Origin: an uncultured Bacteroidota bacterium
GTDB lineage: Bacteria > Bacteroidota > Bacteroidia > Bacteroidales > VadinHA17
DNA length: 15,691 nucleotides
Direction of reading: 5' to 3'
Assembly: GCA_903865465.1 (NCBI GenBank)
Contig: CAIPJU010001031.1
Span: 1 to 15,691 of the forward strand
Of this stretch, positions 1 to 7,763 are shown in pieces; position 1 is the first letter of the stretch; every line of letters starts with the position of its first letter. The position numbers were made by a program, and so were the translations under genes. Under the pieces are notes generated by a model. It saw nothing but the letters and a program-made list of their open reading frames with translations. It made no database searches and was not told where the DNA came from.

Positions 1-10
1 ACAAGGCCTG

Positions 11-1354
11 CTAGTTATAATCCAGATTCACCTTATTTCCTGATTTTAATCCTGACACTACAATTGCTGCTCCGAGAGCAGAAGCATTAACTATCTCCGA
101 CACAATCACTTTTTTGGAAGGGAAGGCTTTTATGATGTAGTTTCGGAAAACTTCGTTACCTGAAAATCCGCCGGTAATATAGATCCGCGAAGTATCGTCA
201 CCTGAAGGAAGAATAAGCTTGATAGACTCAACAGTCAATTCGCATAATTCATTCATCAACTGATGATAAGCCTCTTCGTAGGAAACGAATTCATACATGT
301 CGATGAACTCTCTAAGTTCCATTGAATCAGGTGCTGACTTATAGAAGATCTTCTTACCATCATACTTCGCCTGAATGATTGCAATCATATTGGGGTCAGT
401 TTTGATAGTGCGGAAGTAAGCTGCAGGTTTCATAAAGTGATTCGCAATTTTAGCAACCGCCTCCTCATGCATATGACCAAGGAAAATCCTCGATGATTTT
501 ACCGGTTTGCGCCCGATACTCATATAACATAGGCAATCCATATCAAGCTGTTCGGAAGTAAGAGTCTCAGTGTTGAAGGGGTTCATATTAATGCACCAGG
601 TTCCTGTTGAAAGAAGCAGGAATTTTTCACTGCTTTCAAAATATGGCGCCAGTGAAGCTGAACTATCGTGTATCCCAATACCCACATTAATGGTTTTCCC
701 TTCAATAACGACCTCATTTACTGTACTTACTGAAGAAGGCTGGGGAAGATTTAGGTTGTAATCCCTCACCCAGGGATGGTAAGTCATATTATCAAAATCC
801 CAGAGAGCGGTATGACAACCTATTGAGGTATGTTCTGAATATATTTTTCCTGTAAGGATATATGACAGATACTGAGGAAAATGAAGGATGTGTTTTACTT
901 TGGAATAAATCTCAGGTTTAGTCGATTTAAGCCAGAGTACCTGAATACCTGAATTAAGCATGCCAAGAGCAGGAGATGCACTCCTTCTGCAAAATTCATC
1001 TCTTCCGCCATAACGCTTATATATATTCTCGGGAATCCTGTCATCAATTGGTTTAAGATAATTATATATCGGGGTTAACCGTTTGCCATCTTCACCGAGA
1101 TATGCCAGAGTTGCGCCATAGGTGGTGAAATTAACCGCTCTTAAATCGTACTTGTCCGAGACGGATAGTTGCTTAACGGTGTCAACAATCCATCTTTCGA
1201 TACTGTCAATATCGTCGCATTCAAATCCCTCATCATCCTCCACCGTATGAAACTTCTTTTCTTCTTCCAGAACAATGCCCAGGTCATTACCGAAAAGAAT
1301 CAGTTTCTTATTTGTCTTGCCAATATCAAAAATTGCGGTAACAGATTCTTTCAT
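11..1354 (-). CDS. FGGY-family carbohydrate kinase, probably in L-rhamnose/L-fucose-type sugar use
   Basis: This cytoplasmic 447-residue protein belongs to the FGGY sugar kinases, which phosphorylate a sugar (often a ketose such as rhamnulose or fuculose) with ATP. The N-terminal phosphate-binding strand reads FDIGKTNKK at about residue 9. The catalytic-base region is GIHDSSASL, with Asp230 in the H-D pair typical of rhamnulo- and fuculokinase-like members. The second-lobe nucleotide motif YITGGFSGNE lies near residue 393. The length is slightly short for the family (about 450-500) but both lobes are present. The gene is transcribed divergently from a secreted alpha-L-rhamnosidase, which favours rhamnulose as substrate; the exact sugar is inferred from that neighbour. 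No Shine-Dalgarno is seen before the ATG at 1354. The stop lies at 11-13, so the gene is complete. Confidence 0.88.
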   Translation of the reverse strand: MKESVTAIFDIGKTNKKLILFGNDLGIVLEEEKKFHTVEDDEGFECDDIDSIERWIVDTVKQLSVSDKYDLRAVNFTTYGATLAYLGEDGKRLTPIYNYLKPIDDRIPENIYKRYGGRDEFCRRSASPALGMLNSGIQVLWLKSTKPEIYSKVKHILHFPQYLSYILTGKIYSEHTSIGCHTALWDFDNMTYHPWVRDYNLNLPQPSSVSTVNEVVIEGKTINVGIGIHDSSASLAPYFESSEKFLLLSTGTWCINMNPFNTETLTSEQLDMDCLCYMSIGRKPVKSSRIFLGHMHEEAVAKIANHFMKPAAYFRTIKTDPNMIAIIQAKYDGKKIFYKSAPDSMELREFIDMYEFVSYEEAYHQLMNELCELTVESIKLILPSGDDTSRIYITGGFSGNEVFRNYIIKAFPSKKVIVSEIVNASALGAAIVVSGLKSGNKVNLDYN

Positions 1355-1520
1355 TGATAATTAATGGTTGTAGATTCATCTTAATTCAAGCTTATAAGAT
1401 TAATTGTGCTTAAAATAAAATACAATAAAACAGATTCATGATTCGGGTTAAAATCATACTATCGTGCAATTTATAAATTTCCTGATTGAAATTGCCATGA
1501 AGGATATTTTTTTATCACGA

Positions 1521-1538
1521 CAATTTTTCATAAAATTG
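1521..1538. promoter_or_regulatory. Perfect 7-bp inverted repeat before the rhamnosidase gene
   Basis: CAATTTT at 1521-1527 and AAAATTG at 1532-1538 are separated by TCAT, ending 28 bases before the rhamnosidase start inside the 212-base divergent region. It could be an operator or a 5' leader hairpin. In DNA this AT-rich a chance repeat is quite possible. No clear Bacteroidota promoter (TTTG...TAnnTTTG) was found on either strand of 1355-1566. Confidence 0.25.
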
Positions 1539-1566
1539 ATACAAATTATAATAACCTCCCCATAAA

Positions 1567-4296
1567 ATGAAATCAATAAAACTTATTTTCTTACTGCTTC
1601 TGATCTCCGCAGTAGGTAATTCACAGGCTCTTTTTGTAAAAGATCTCACTTGCGAACATAAAAGAGACCCCATTGGAATAGATGTTAAACAGCCCAGGTT
1701 TTCCTGGAAAATAACAGGAACAGAAAACAATATTCTTCAAGCCGCCTATTCTGTCAGAGTCTCCACTGAGAATACTTTTGCCGGTTCGAAAGTAGTCTGG
1801 AACCCGGGAAAAATAAAATCAGATGAGTCAATCCTTCTGGCTTATAATGGACCTGAGCTTAAGCCTGAACAAAAATATTTCTGGCAGGTTAAAGTCTGGG
1901 ATAATAAGGGACATGAATCCAAATGGAGCGAAATTGCCTTTTTTGAGACCGGACTGTTACAACAGACAGGATGGAAAGCGAATTGGATAGAATTGGAAGG
2001 TGATACACTTAGATATTCTCCATCACCACATTTCAGAAAGGATTTTACTGTTGAAAAACGAATTGCAAGCGCCAGGGTTTATGTGACTTCGCATGGTTTT
2101 TATGAATTGCATATTAATGGAAGTAAAGTTGGCGATCAGCTCCTTACCCCTGGTTTTACATCTTATGGAAAGAGGCTTCAATACCAGGTTTATGATGTTA
2201 CATCAATGGTGATTAATGGTAAAAACACCATTGGGGCAATTCTTGGTGACGGCTGGTTCAGGGGAACCCTGGGATGGGGAAGCAATTGGGCTATCTTCGG
2301 AAAGAAACTTGGACTTCTGATGCAAATAAAGATCAGATATACTGACGGGACTGAAAATCTGATTGTTACCGATGAATCATGGAAAGGTACCAGTGATGGG
2401 GCAATAAGAATGAGTGATATCTATAACGGTGAGACCTTTGATGCTACAAAAATACTAACTGGTTGGGATAAACCAGCATATAATGATTCAGGATGGAAAA
2501 AGGTATTAACCACAACTTATAAAAATAATATTATTGCATCAGAGGGTTCACCTGTAAGGAAGATAGAAGAACTAAAGCCCATAAAGATCTTTAAGACACC
2601 TTCAGGGAAACTGGTCGCCGATATGGGGCAGAATATGGTAGGATGGATCAGGTTAAAGGTCTCAGGTCCCAAAGGAACAGTTGTGACGCTTCGTCATGCC
2701 GAGGTTCTGGATAAATATGGTGAATTCTATACAGAAAATTTACGTTCAGCCAAATGTCAGCTTACATACACGCTTGCAGGAACAGGTGAAGAGGTTTACG
2801 AACCGAGTTTCACATTTATGGGTTTCAGGTATGTTGAAGTAAGCGGCTTTCCCGGTGATCTTAAACCTGAAAACCTTACAGGCGTTGTTATTCACTCCGA
2901 CATGGCTGTCACAGGAAGCTATGAAAGCTCAAGTCAGGAACTTAACCAGTTGCAGCATAATATACGCTGGGGTCAGAAAGGCAATTTTGTCGATATTCCC
3001 ACCGATTGCCCGCAAAGGGACGAGAGGCTTGGATGGACTGGCGATGCACAGGCCTTCTGCCGGACTGCTGCTTTCAACCTGGACGTATCATCATTTTTTA
3101 CAAAATGGCTGAAGGATATATCAGCCGATCAGAAAGAGGGAGGCGAAGTACCCGACGTTATTCCTGATGTGCTCAATCCCCAGAGTGCAAAATCAGCCCA
3201 ACCCTCTGCAGGCTGGGGTGATGTTGCTGTTATAGCACCATGGACAATGTATACTGTATATGGCGACAGGCGGTTACTCGAGAATCAGTATCCCGGAATG
3301 AAGGCATGGGTTGAATATATAAGGAAGAAATCGGGTGATAGTTACATATGGAAAGGTGGCAGCAAATATGGTGACTGGCTTTTTTATCACCCCCCTGTTA
3401 ACAAACACACAGAGCCCGATGGTTTCACAGAACTTGATTTTATTGCCACAGCATTCTTTGCACATTCTGTCGATTTACTCGCAGCTGCTGCAAAAGAACT
3501 GGGGAAAGATGAAGATTTTAAGATTTACACTAACCTTTTTGGAAAGATAAAAGAAGTTTTTATTAATGAATATGTTACAAGGGCCGGAAGAGTCGGGACC
3601 GATTCTCAGACATCATATGTTCTCTCGCTTATGTTCAATTTACTGCCAGGAGAACTAAGGTCAAAGGCTGCCAATTTCCTTGTAGAAGATATTAAGAGCA
3701 GGCGCAACCATCTCTCAACCGGATTTCTGGGTACTGTATACCTTTGTCATGTACTCTCCGATAATGGATATTCGGATGTTGCATATGATCTTCTTCTGCA
3801 GGAATCATATCCCTCATGGCTTTACCCTGTAAAGATGGGCGCCACAACTATTTGGGAAAGATGGGACGGTCAGAAAACCGACAGCACATTTCAGGATACA
3901 GGGATGAATTCCTTCAATCATTATGCTTATGGCGCTATCGGCGACTGGATGTACAGGGTATCAGCTGGTATTGAAACATCTTCCCCTGGTTATAAAAAGC
4001 TGATTATTCAGCCGCATCCGACAAAGAAACTTGCATTTTCAAAGGCTTCTTATGAAAGTCCATATGGAAAAGTAGAATCAGGATGGGAAAGAACAGGCTC
4101 AAAAATTAAAATAGCAGCTAAGATTCCGGCAAACACAACTGCAACAATTGTAATTCCTATTGGTGATGCTTCCGGAGTAATATTAAACGGAAAGCCACTT
4201 GCTGAAGATAAGAGTATCACACCGGTTAATGGAACACCCGGAAAACTATCATTCTCTGCGGGATCAGGAGATTATGTTTTTGAATACCCCGAATAG
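1567..4296 (+). CDS. Secreted alpha-L-rhamnosidase, glycoside hydrolase family 78
   Basis: This 909-residue inverting glycosidase would release terminal L-rhamnose from plant or microbial glycans, flavonoid glycosides or exopolysaccharide, outside the cytoplasm. A signal peptide is visible: basic MKSIK, a Leu/Ile-rich core and a likely cut after NSQA (residue 21), with no lipobox Cys. The inferred domain order is an N-terminal beta-sandwich (about 25-125), a rhamnosidase N domain (about 150-320), a concanavalin-like sandwich (about 330-435), an (alpha/alpha)6 barrel (about 440-790) and a C-terminal beta-sandwich. The barrel has the family signature TDCPQRDERLGWTGDAQ from residue 479, where Glu486 is the expected general acid and Asp480 and Asp493 bind sugar. 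GATTIWERWDG from residue 758 carries Glu764, the expected general base. It is divergent from an FGGY kinase, and a strong terminator follows it. Confidence 0.95.
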   Translation: MKSIKLIFLLLLISAVGNSQALFVKDLTCEHKRDPIGIDVKQPRFSWKITGTENNILQAAYSVRVSTENTFAGSKVVWNPGKIKSDESILLAYNGPELKPEQKYFWQVKVWDNKGHESKWSEIAFFETGLLQQTGWKANWIELEGDTLRYSPSPHFRKDFTVEKRIASARVYVTSHGFYELHINGSKVGDQLLTPGFTSYGKRLQYQVYDVTSMVINGKNTIGAILGDGWFRGTLGWGSNWAIFGKKLGLLMQIKIRYTDGTENLIVTDESWKGTSDGAIRMSDIYNGETFDATKILTGWDKPAYNDSGWKKVLTTTYKNNIIASEGSPVRKIEELKPIKIFKTPSGKLVADMGQNMVGWIRLKVSGPKGTVVTLRHAEVLDKYGEFYTENLRSAKCQLTYTLAGTGEEVYEPSFTFMGFRYVEVSGFPGDLKPENLTGVVIHSDMAVTGSYESSSQELNQLQHNIRWGQKGNFVDIPTDCPQRDERLGWTGDAQAFCRTAAFNLDVSSFFTKWLKDISADQKEGGEVPDVIPDVLNPQSAKSAQPSAGWGDVAVIAPWTMYTVYGDRRLLENQYPGMKAWVEYIRKKSGDSYIWKGGSKYGDWLFYHPPVNKHTEPDGFTELDFIATAFFAHSVDLLAAAAKELGKDEDFKIYTNLFGKIKEVFINEYVTRAGRVGTDSQTSYVLSLMFNLLPGELRSKAANFLVEDIKSRRNHLSTGFLGTVYLCHVLSDNGYSDVAYDLLLQESYPSWLYPVKMGATTIWERWDGQKTDSTFQDTGMNSFNHYAYGAIGDWMYRVSAGIETSSPGYKKLIIQPHPTKKLAFSKASYESPYGKVESGWERTGSKIKIAAKIPANTTATIVIPIGDASGVILNGKPLAEDKSITPVNGTPGKLSFSAGSGDYVFEYPE

Positions 4297-4327
4297 TTAG
4301 ATATCCCGGGAATAAAGTTTATTTTTG

Positions 4328-4357
4328 CTGGCCTGATTTTTCAGGCCAGTTTTATTT
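4328..4357 (+). terminator. Rho-independent terminator after the rhamnosidase gene
   Basis: A perfect 9-bp stem, CTGGCCTGA (4328-4336) with TCAGGCCAG (4341-4349), closes a TTTT loop and runs into the T-rich tail TTTTATTT. It starts 31 bases after the rhamnosidase stop and ends 12 bases before the next start, so the EamA gene probably has its own promoter or relies on read-through. Confidence 0.9.
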
Positions 4358-4369
4358 AATATACAGGTC

Positions 4370-5272
4370 ATGACTTTCTTCAATGATCACCTTGGTGAAT
4401 TTGCAGCGTTGCTTGTGGCTGTCTTCTGGACTGTCACCTCATTGGCTTTTGAATCTGCGAGCCACAAAATAGGTTCGGTTGCTGTAAATATCCTCCGGTT
4501 GGTACTTGGTTTTATTTTTCTTAGTCTCTTCAGTTTTATTCACAGGGGCTTACTGTTTCCGTCGGATGCCACTTATGAAAACTGGAAATGGCTAGTTCTG
4601 TCAGGACTGATAGGTTTTGTCTTTGGCGACCTATTCCTGTTTAAATCATACATGATAATCGGATCGAGGTTTTCGATGCTGATAATGACCCTGGTCCCTC
4701 CTATCACTGCTTTCTTCAGCTTTCTCATTCTGGGTGAAAGGCTTACACTTTTCCATCTTTTTGGTATGACACTCACATTTGCAGGGATCACGATGGCGAT
4801 CTTCAGCCGGAAAAGTAAGGATGAAAAACTTTCACTTAAGCTGGCTCCTAAAGGAATTCTCTTCGCTCTGGGTGGCGCAGTTGGTCAGGCTCTCGGACTT
4901 GTACTCAGTAAATTAGGCATGCGCGGGTACGATCCTTTTGCAGCTACTCAAATCAGGATTATAGCCGGAATATTCGGATACACAATACTCGTAACCGTAC
5001 TTGCCAGATGGGCTTATGTTTTTAAAGCACTGAAAAACAGGAATGGAATGATGCTAACCAGTCTTGGAGCATTCTTTGGTCCCTTCCTGGGCGTTTCATT
5101 CTCGCTTGTGGCTATTAAATATACTGAAGCAGGTATTGCATCGACCATTATGGCTCTCGTACCTGTATTTATCATAATTCCGGCAGTGGCATTTCTTAAG
5201 GAGAAGGTTACTGCCAGTGAAATCATTGGTTCGCTGATAAGCGTTGCCGGGGTGGCATTATTCTTTTTGTAG
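4370..5272 (+). CDS. DMT-superfamily EamA transporter
   Basis: This 300-residue inner-membrane protein has about ten hydrophobic helices in two EamA-type halves. The first half covers about residues 5-145 and carries the conserved stretch PPITAFFSFLILGERLTLF, with the typical Gly-Glu before the last helix. The second half covers about 160-300 and has the matching PVFIIIPAVAFLKEKVTASE. Members of this drug/metabolite carrier family export amino acids or other metabolites; the substrate cannot be read from the sequence. The ATG at 4370 lies 12 bases past a terminator tail and has no clear ribosome-binding site. The ArfB gene begins only 14 bases after its stop, so the two are probably co-transcribed. 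Confidence 0.9.
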   Translation: MTFFNDHLGEFAALLVAVFWTVTSLAFESASHKIGSVAVNILRLVLGFIFLSLFSFIHRGLLFPSDATYENWKWLVLSGLIGFVFGDLFLFKSYMIIGSRFSMLIMTLVPPITAFFSFLILGERLTLFHLFGMTLTFAGITMAIFSRKSKDEKLSLKLAPKGILFALGGAVGQALGLVLSKLGMRGYDPFAATQIRIIAGIFGYTILVTVLARWAYVFKALKNRNGMMLTSLGAFFGPFLGVSFSLVAIKYTEAGIASTIMALVPVFIIIPAVAFLKEKVTASEIIGSLISVAGVALFFL

Positions 5273-5286
5273 ATAAAAGCTTTGCA

Positions 5287-5712
5287 ATGACACCTGAAGA
5301 TATAATGATGCGGAATGTGGTTGCAGAATTTTGTTTTGCAACATCAAGGAGCAGTGGCCCCGGTGGACAGAATGTCAATAAGGTCAGCTCGAAGGTGGAA
5401 CTTCGGTTCAACCTGGGGCAGACTCTGTTATTTACCGAAGAAGAAAAAGCTCTGATATTCCATAAGCTGAAAAACAAAATCAATTCGGCTGGAGAACTAA
5501 TACTTGTATCTCAGTCGGAACGGACACAGGTCATGAACAGGAAGGCAGTAACAGATAAGTTCTACCGGTTAATCGCAGAAGCCCTTACTGTTCAGCCCTT
5601 ACGAAGAGCTACAAAACCGTCATATAGTTCAAAACTCAGGAGACTTAATGAAAAAATGGCACACAGTATAATTAAAAAACAGAGGCGAAGCCCGGGAAGA
5701 GCTGAAGATTAG
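5287..5712 (+). CDS. arfB: Peptidyl-tRNA hydrolase ArfB (release-factor-like ribosome rescue)
   Basis: This 141-residue protein is a stand-alone release-factor catalytic domain, which hydrolyses peptidyl-tRNA on ribosomes stalled without a stop codon. The defining motif is GPGGQNVNKVSSKVEL, with the catalytic GGQ at residues 26-28. The C-terminus is the expected basic tail (IIKKQRRSPGR), which in this family enters the empty mRNA channel. The length matches E. coli ArfB/YaeJ (140) and lacks the stop-codon recognition domains of RF1 and RF2. It lies 14 bases after the EamA gene and ends 34 bases before the convergent MATE gene. No Shine-Dalgarno is visible. Confidence 0.94.
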   Translation: MTPEDIMMRNVVAEFCFATSRSSGPGGQNVNKVSSKVELRFNLGQTLLFTEEEKALIFHKLKNKINSAGELILVSQSERTQVMNRKAVTDKFYRLIAEALTVQPLRRATKPSYSSKLRRLNEKMAHSIIKKQRRSPGRAED

Positions 5713-5746
5713 TCTGTTTTGATTTCACAATACCGGGAAATTGAAC

Positions 5747-7171
5747 TCAGACCTCTTTTAGCTTCCATTTTCCGCGCCGGAATACCAGCCATGCGATAAT
5801 TGTAAGTAAGGTTTCCGCTACAACTATTGAAATAAAGACTCCCTCCTCTCTCATTCCGGCATATATTGAAAGCAGCCACGCCAGTGGAATTTCAACAAGA
5901 TAGTATGCGACGATGTTTATTTTTAATGGAGTAGAAGTATCACCGGCACCGTTGAATGAGTTGGCCAATACCATTCCAAGACCGTACGAAATGTAACCAA
6001 GGCTGACAATCCTAAGGCAAAGGACCCCTGATACTATTACGTTTTCATCTTTTATAAATATTCTGATAAAAAATTCCGGGAACAGAACGAGAATAGCTCC
6101 GATAAAGCCAAGCAGGATCATATTCACCCAGCCAGTTACCCAAACTGATTTTTCGGCTCTCTCAGGTTTTTTTGCCCCAAGGTTTTGTCCGACGAGTGTC
6201 GAGGCGGCATTACTGAGCCCCCATGAAGGGAGGAGTGTAAATCCGATTATCCTGATTCCAATTGTATAACCTGCAACAACTTCACTTCCAAACATTGAAA
6301 TAATCCTTACAAGGGCTATCCAACTTGTTGTTCCAATAATGTTCTGTCCGATACTTCCTATTGAAAGCCTGAGGATCTTTCCCATTATTTTAAAATCAAT
6401 CATTAGTTGGTTGAATGACAGTTTTATCCTCTTATTCCCTCTGAACAGAAGATAAAACTGAACCAACACAGCGGCGCCCCTTCCACATGTAGTTGCAACA
6501 GCAGCACCTGTGACCCCCAGTTTAGGGAATGGGCCAAGACCGAAGATGAAACAGGGATCAAGGATAATATTAATTATGTTGCCAAGCCAGAGAACCTTCA
6601 TGGCAACAGCGGCATCGCCGGCACTCCTGAAGATGGCATTTATGATGAAAAGCATCATAATAACTCCATTTCCTGCGAGCATTATCCGGGTATAGCCGGA
6701 ATAGTCACTTACTATCTTGCCGGAAGCCCCCATGATTCTAAGAAGATCAGCACCAAAAAAAGCGCCAGGGATACCTATTATTAATGAGATAAAAAGTCCG
6801 AGCAGAATTGACTGGAATGCTGTTACAGATGCCTCATTGTTGTTTTTTTCACCGATCCTTCTCGATACCATTGATGTTGTGGCAGTTCCTAGTCCCAGGG
6901 CAATGGCATAGATGATGGTTATTACTGATTCGGTGAGACCAACTGTAGCTACGGCATCAGAACCAAGTTTTGAAACGAACCAGATATCGGAGATGACGAA
7001 TATTGATTCCATAATCATTTCAAGCACTGCAGGGATCGATAGCAAAATTATTGCACGGCCGAGTTTGCCTTCTGTGTAATCCTGCTCACTGCCCGAAATG
7101 GCTTCAGAAACATCTCTAAAGAATTCTTTGACAATACTTTCCTTGTGGATAATTGAAATCCCCTTCTTCAT
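5747..7171 (-). CDS. MATE-family multidrug/metabolite efflux transporter
   Basis: This 474-residue inner-membrane exporter would use a Na+ or H+ gradient to expel cationic drugs or metabolites. About twelve hydrophobic helices form two halves. The first begins at LGRAIILLSIPAVLEMIMES (residues 37-56), a typical MATE first helix, followed by VISDIWFVSKLGSDAVATVG in helix 2. The second half has a comparable start near KILRLSIGSIGQN. About 36 hydrophilic residues precede helix 1, a somewhat long cytoplasmic tail. The ATG at 7171 is supported by a strong ribosome-binding site just upstream, and no other Met precedes helix 1. The gene is convergent with arfB, and its upstream side faces the long AT-rich gap before the aminomutase. 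The substrate is unknown. Confidence 0.93.
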   Translation of the reverse strand: MKKGISIIHKESIVKEFFRDVSEAISGSEQDYTEGKLGRAIILLSIPAVLEMIMESIFVISDIWFVSKLGSDAVATVGLTESVITIIYAIALGLGTATTSMVSRRIGEKNNNEASVTAFQSILLGLFISLIIGIPGAFFGADLLRIMGASGKIVSDYSGYTRIMLAGNGVIMMLFIINAIFRSAGDAAVAMKVLWLGNIINIILDPCFIFGLGPFPKLGVTGAAVATTCGRGAAVLVQFYLLFRGNKRIKLSFNQLMIDFKIMGKILRLSIGSIGQNIIGTTSWIALVRIISMFGSEVVAGYTIGIRIIGFTLLPSWGLSNAASTLVGQNLGAKKPERAEKSVWVTGWVNMILLGFIGAILVLFPEFFIRIFIKDENVIVSGVLCLRIVSLGYISYGLGMVLANSFNGAGDTSTPLKINIVAYYLVEIPLAWLLSIYAGMREEGVFISIVVAETLLTIIAWLVFRRGKWKLKEV

Positions 7172-7174
7172 TTG

Positions 7175-7181
7175 CCTCCTT
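7175..7181 (-). promoter_or_regulatory. Strong Shine-Dalgarno for the MATE gene
   Basis: On the minus strand AAGGAGG sits three bases before the ATG at 7171. This is the clearest Shine-Dalgarno in the window; the other genes mostly lack one, as is common in Bacteroidota. The spacing is shorter than the usual 5-9 bases. Confidence 0.6.
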
Positions 7182-7468
7182 GTTTACCCTTTAATTTGCT
7201 TCTGGCTGAAATTCTTCGGATGCAAAAGTATTTCAATTTAGATTGCATGATGTTCTTTAAAATAAAAATATTTGATTACAATAAATTTAATAAACAGTCG
7301 CTTTATAGGTAATTGAACAAAAGACATAATGTATCTGGCCGAAAAGGGGACGAATTTTAGCAAAGCAGATAAGTGGAATTATATCCTGATAATGATCAAT
7401 TTTTTCGGAACAGAATGCACTTATTACATGTTAAAAACACTGTTTTTCCGTTGTTAAAAGAATAACAG

Positions 7469-7507
7469 AAAAAAACATTAAAAAAGTGATAAAAAAGACG
7501 AAAAAAA
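7469..7507. other. Four phased A-tracts, predicted curved DNA
   Basis: Runs of 7, 6, 6 and 7 A lie at 7469-7475, 7480-7485, 7491-7496 and 7501-7507. Their centres are 10.5, 11 and 10.5 bases apart, which matches the DNA helical repeat, and a T-tract at 7513-7516 continues the spacing. Phased A-tracts of this length are known to produce intrinsic curvature. The element is about 260 bases before the aminomutase start and 300 before the MATE start. Confidence 0.7.
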
Positions 7508-7640
7508 CTTACTTTTCTCACAAAATAAATTGAGTTGATAAAATACGCTAACAATCATATATTCAATTTATTAAAGTAATGTGATAAGATATGGAAAATC
7601 TATTTTGTTAATAAAAATGAATGAGTGTTAATATTTATGT

Positions 7641-7660
7641 TACAACCATGGTACATTGTA
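7641..7660. promoter_or_regulatory. TACAA-N10-TTGTA inverted repeat, possible operator
   Basis: The arms at 7641-7645 and 7656-7660 flank ten bases that include the palindrome CCATGG, about 100 bases before the aminomutase start. The arms are only 5 bp, so this may be chance. Confidence 0.2.
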
Positions 7661-7763
7661 TGAATAGATTATTTATTTTCGTCCCTAATTATTTTGACAA
7701 ACAGTAATTAATTTAAAACAATTAAAACATTAAAAAGAAAGGTGAATTATCTCATCCTCTGCT

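Larger units (their letters stand above)
7172..7763. other. AT-rich intergenic region without a recognisable gene
   Basis: These 592 bases separate the divergent MATE and aminomutase genes. Composition is extreme; for example 7681-7760 is about 24% G+C. No ORF here looks coding. It holds four phased A-tracts (7469-7507), small weak hairpins such as AAAAAC-ACT-GTTTTT at 7433-7447, and a TACAA/TTGTA inverted repeat at 7641-7660. I found no exact match to the Bacteroidota promoter TAnnTTTG; TTATTTTG at 7689-7696 is a one-mismatch candidate without a convincing upstream element. It probably carries the promoters of both flanking units. Confidence 0.6.

Noticed and set aside
5712..5752. Bidirectional terminator between arfB and the MATE gene (GTCTG...CAGAC)
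   Set aside because: The arms are only 5 bp with a 31-base loop and no stable internal stem.
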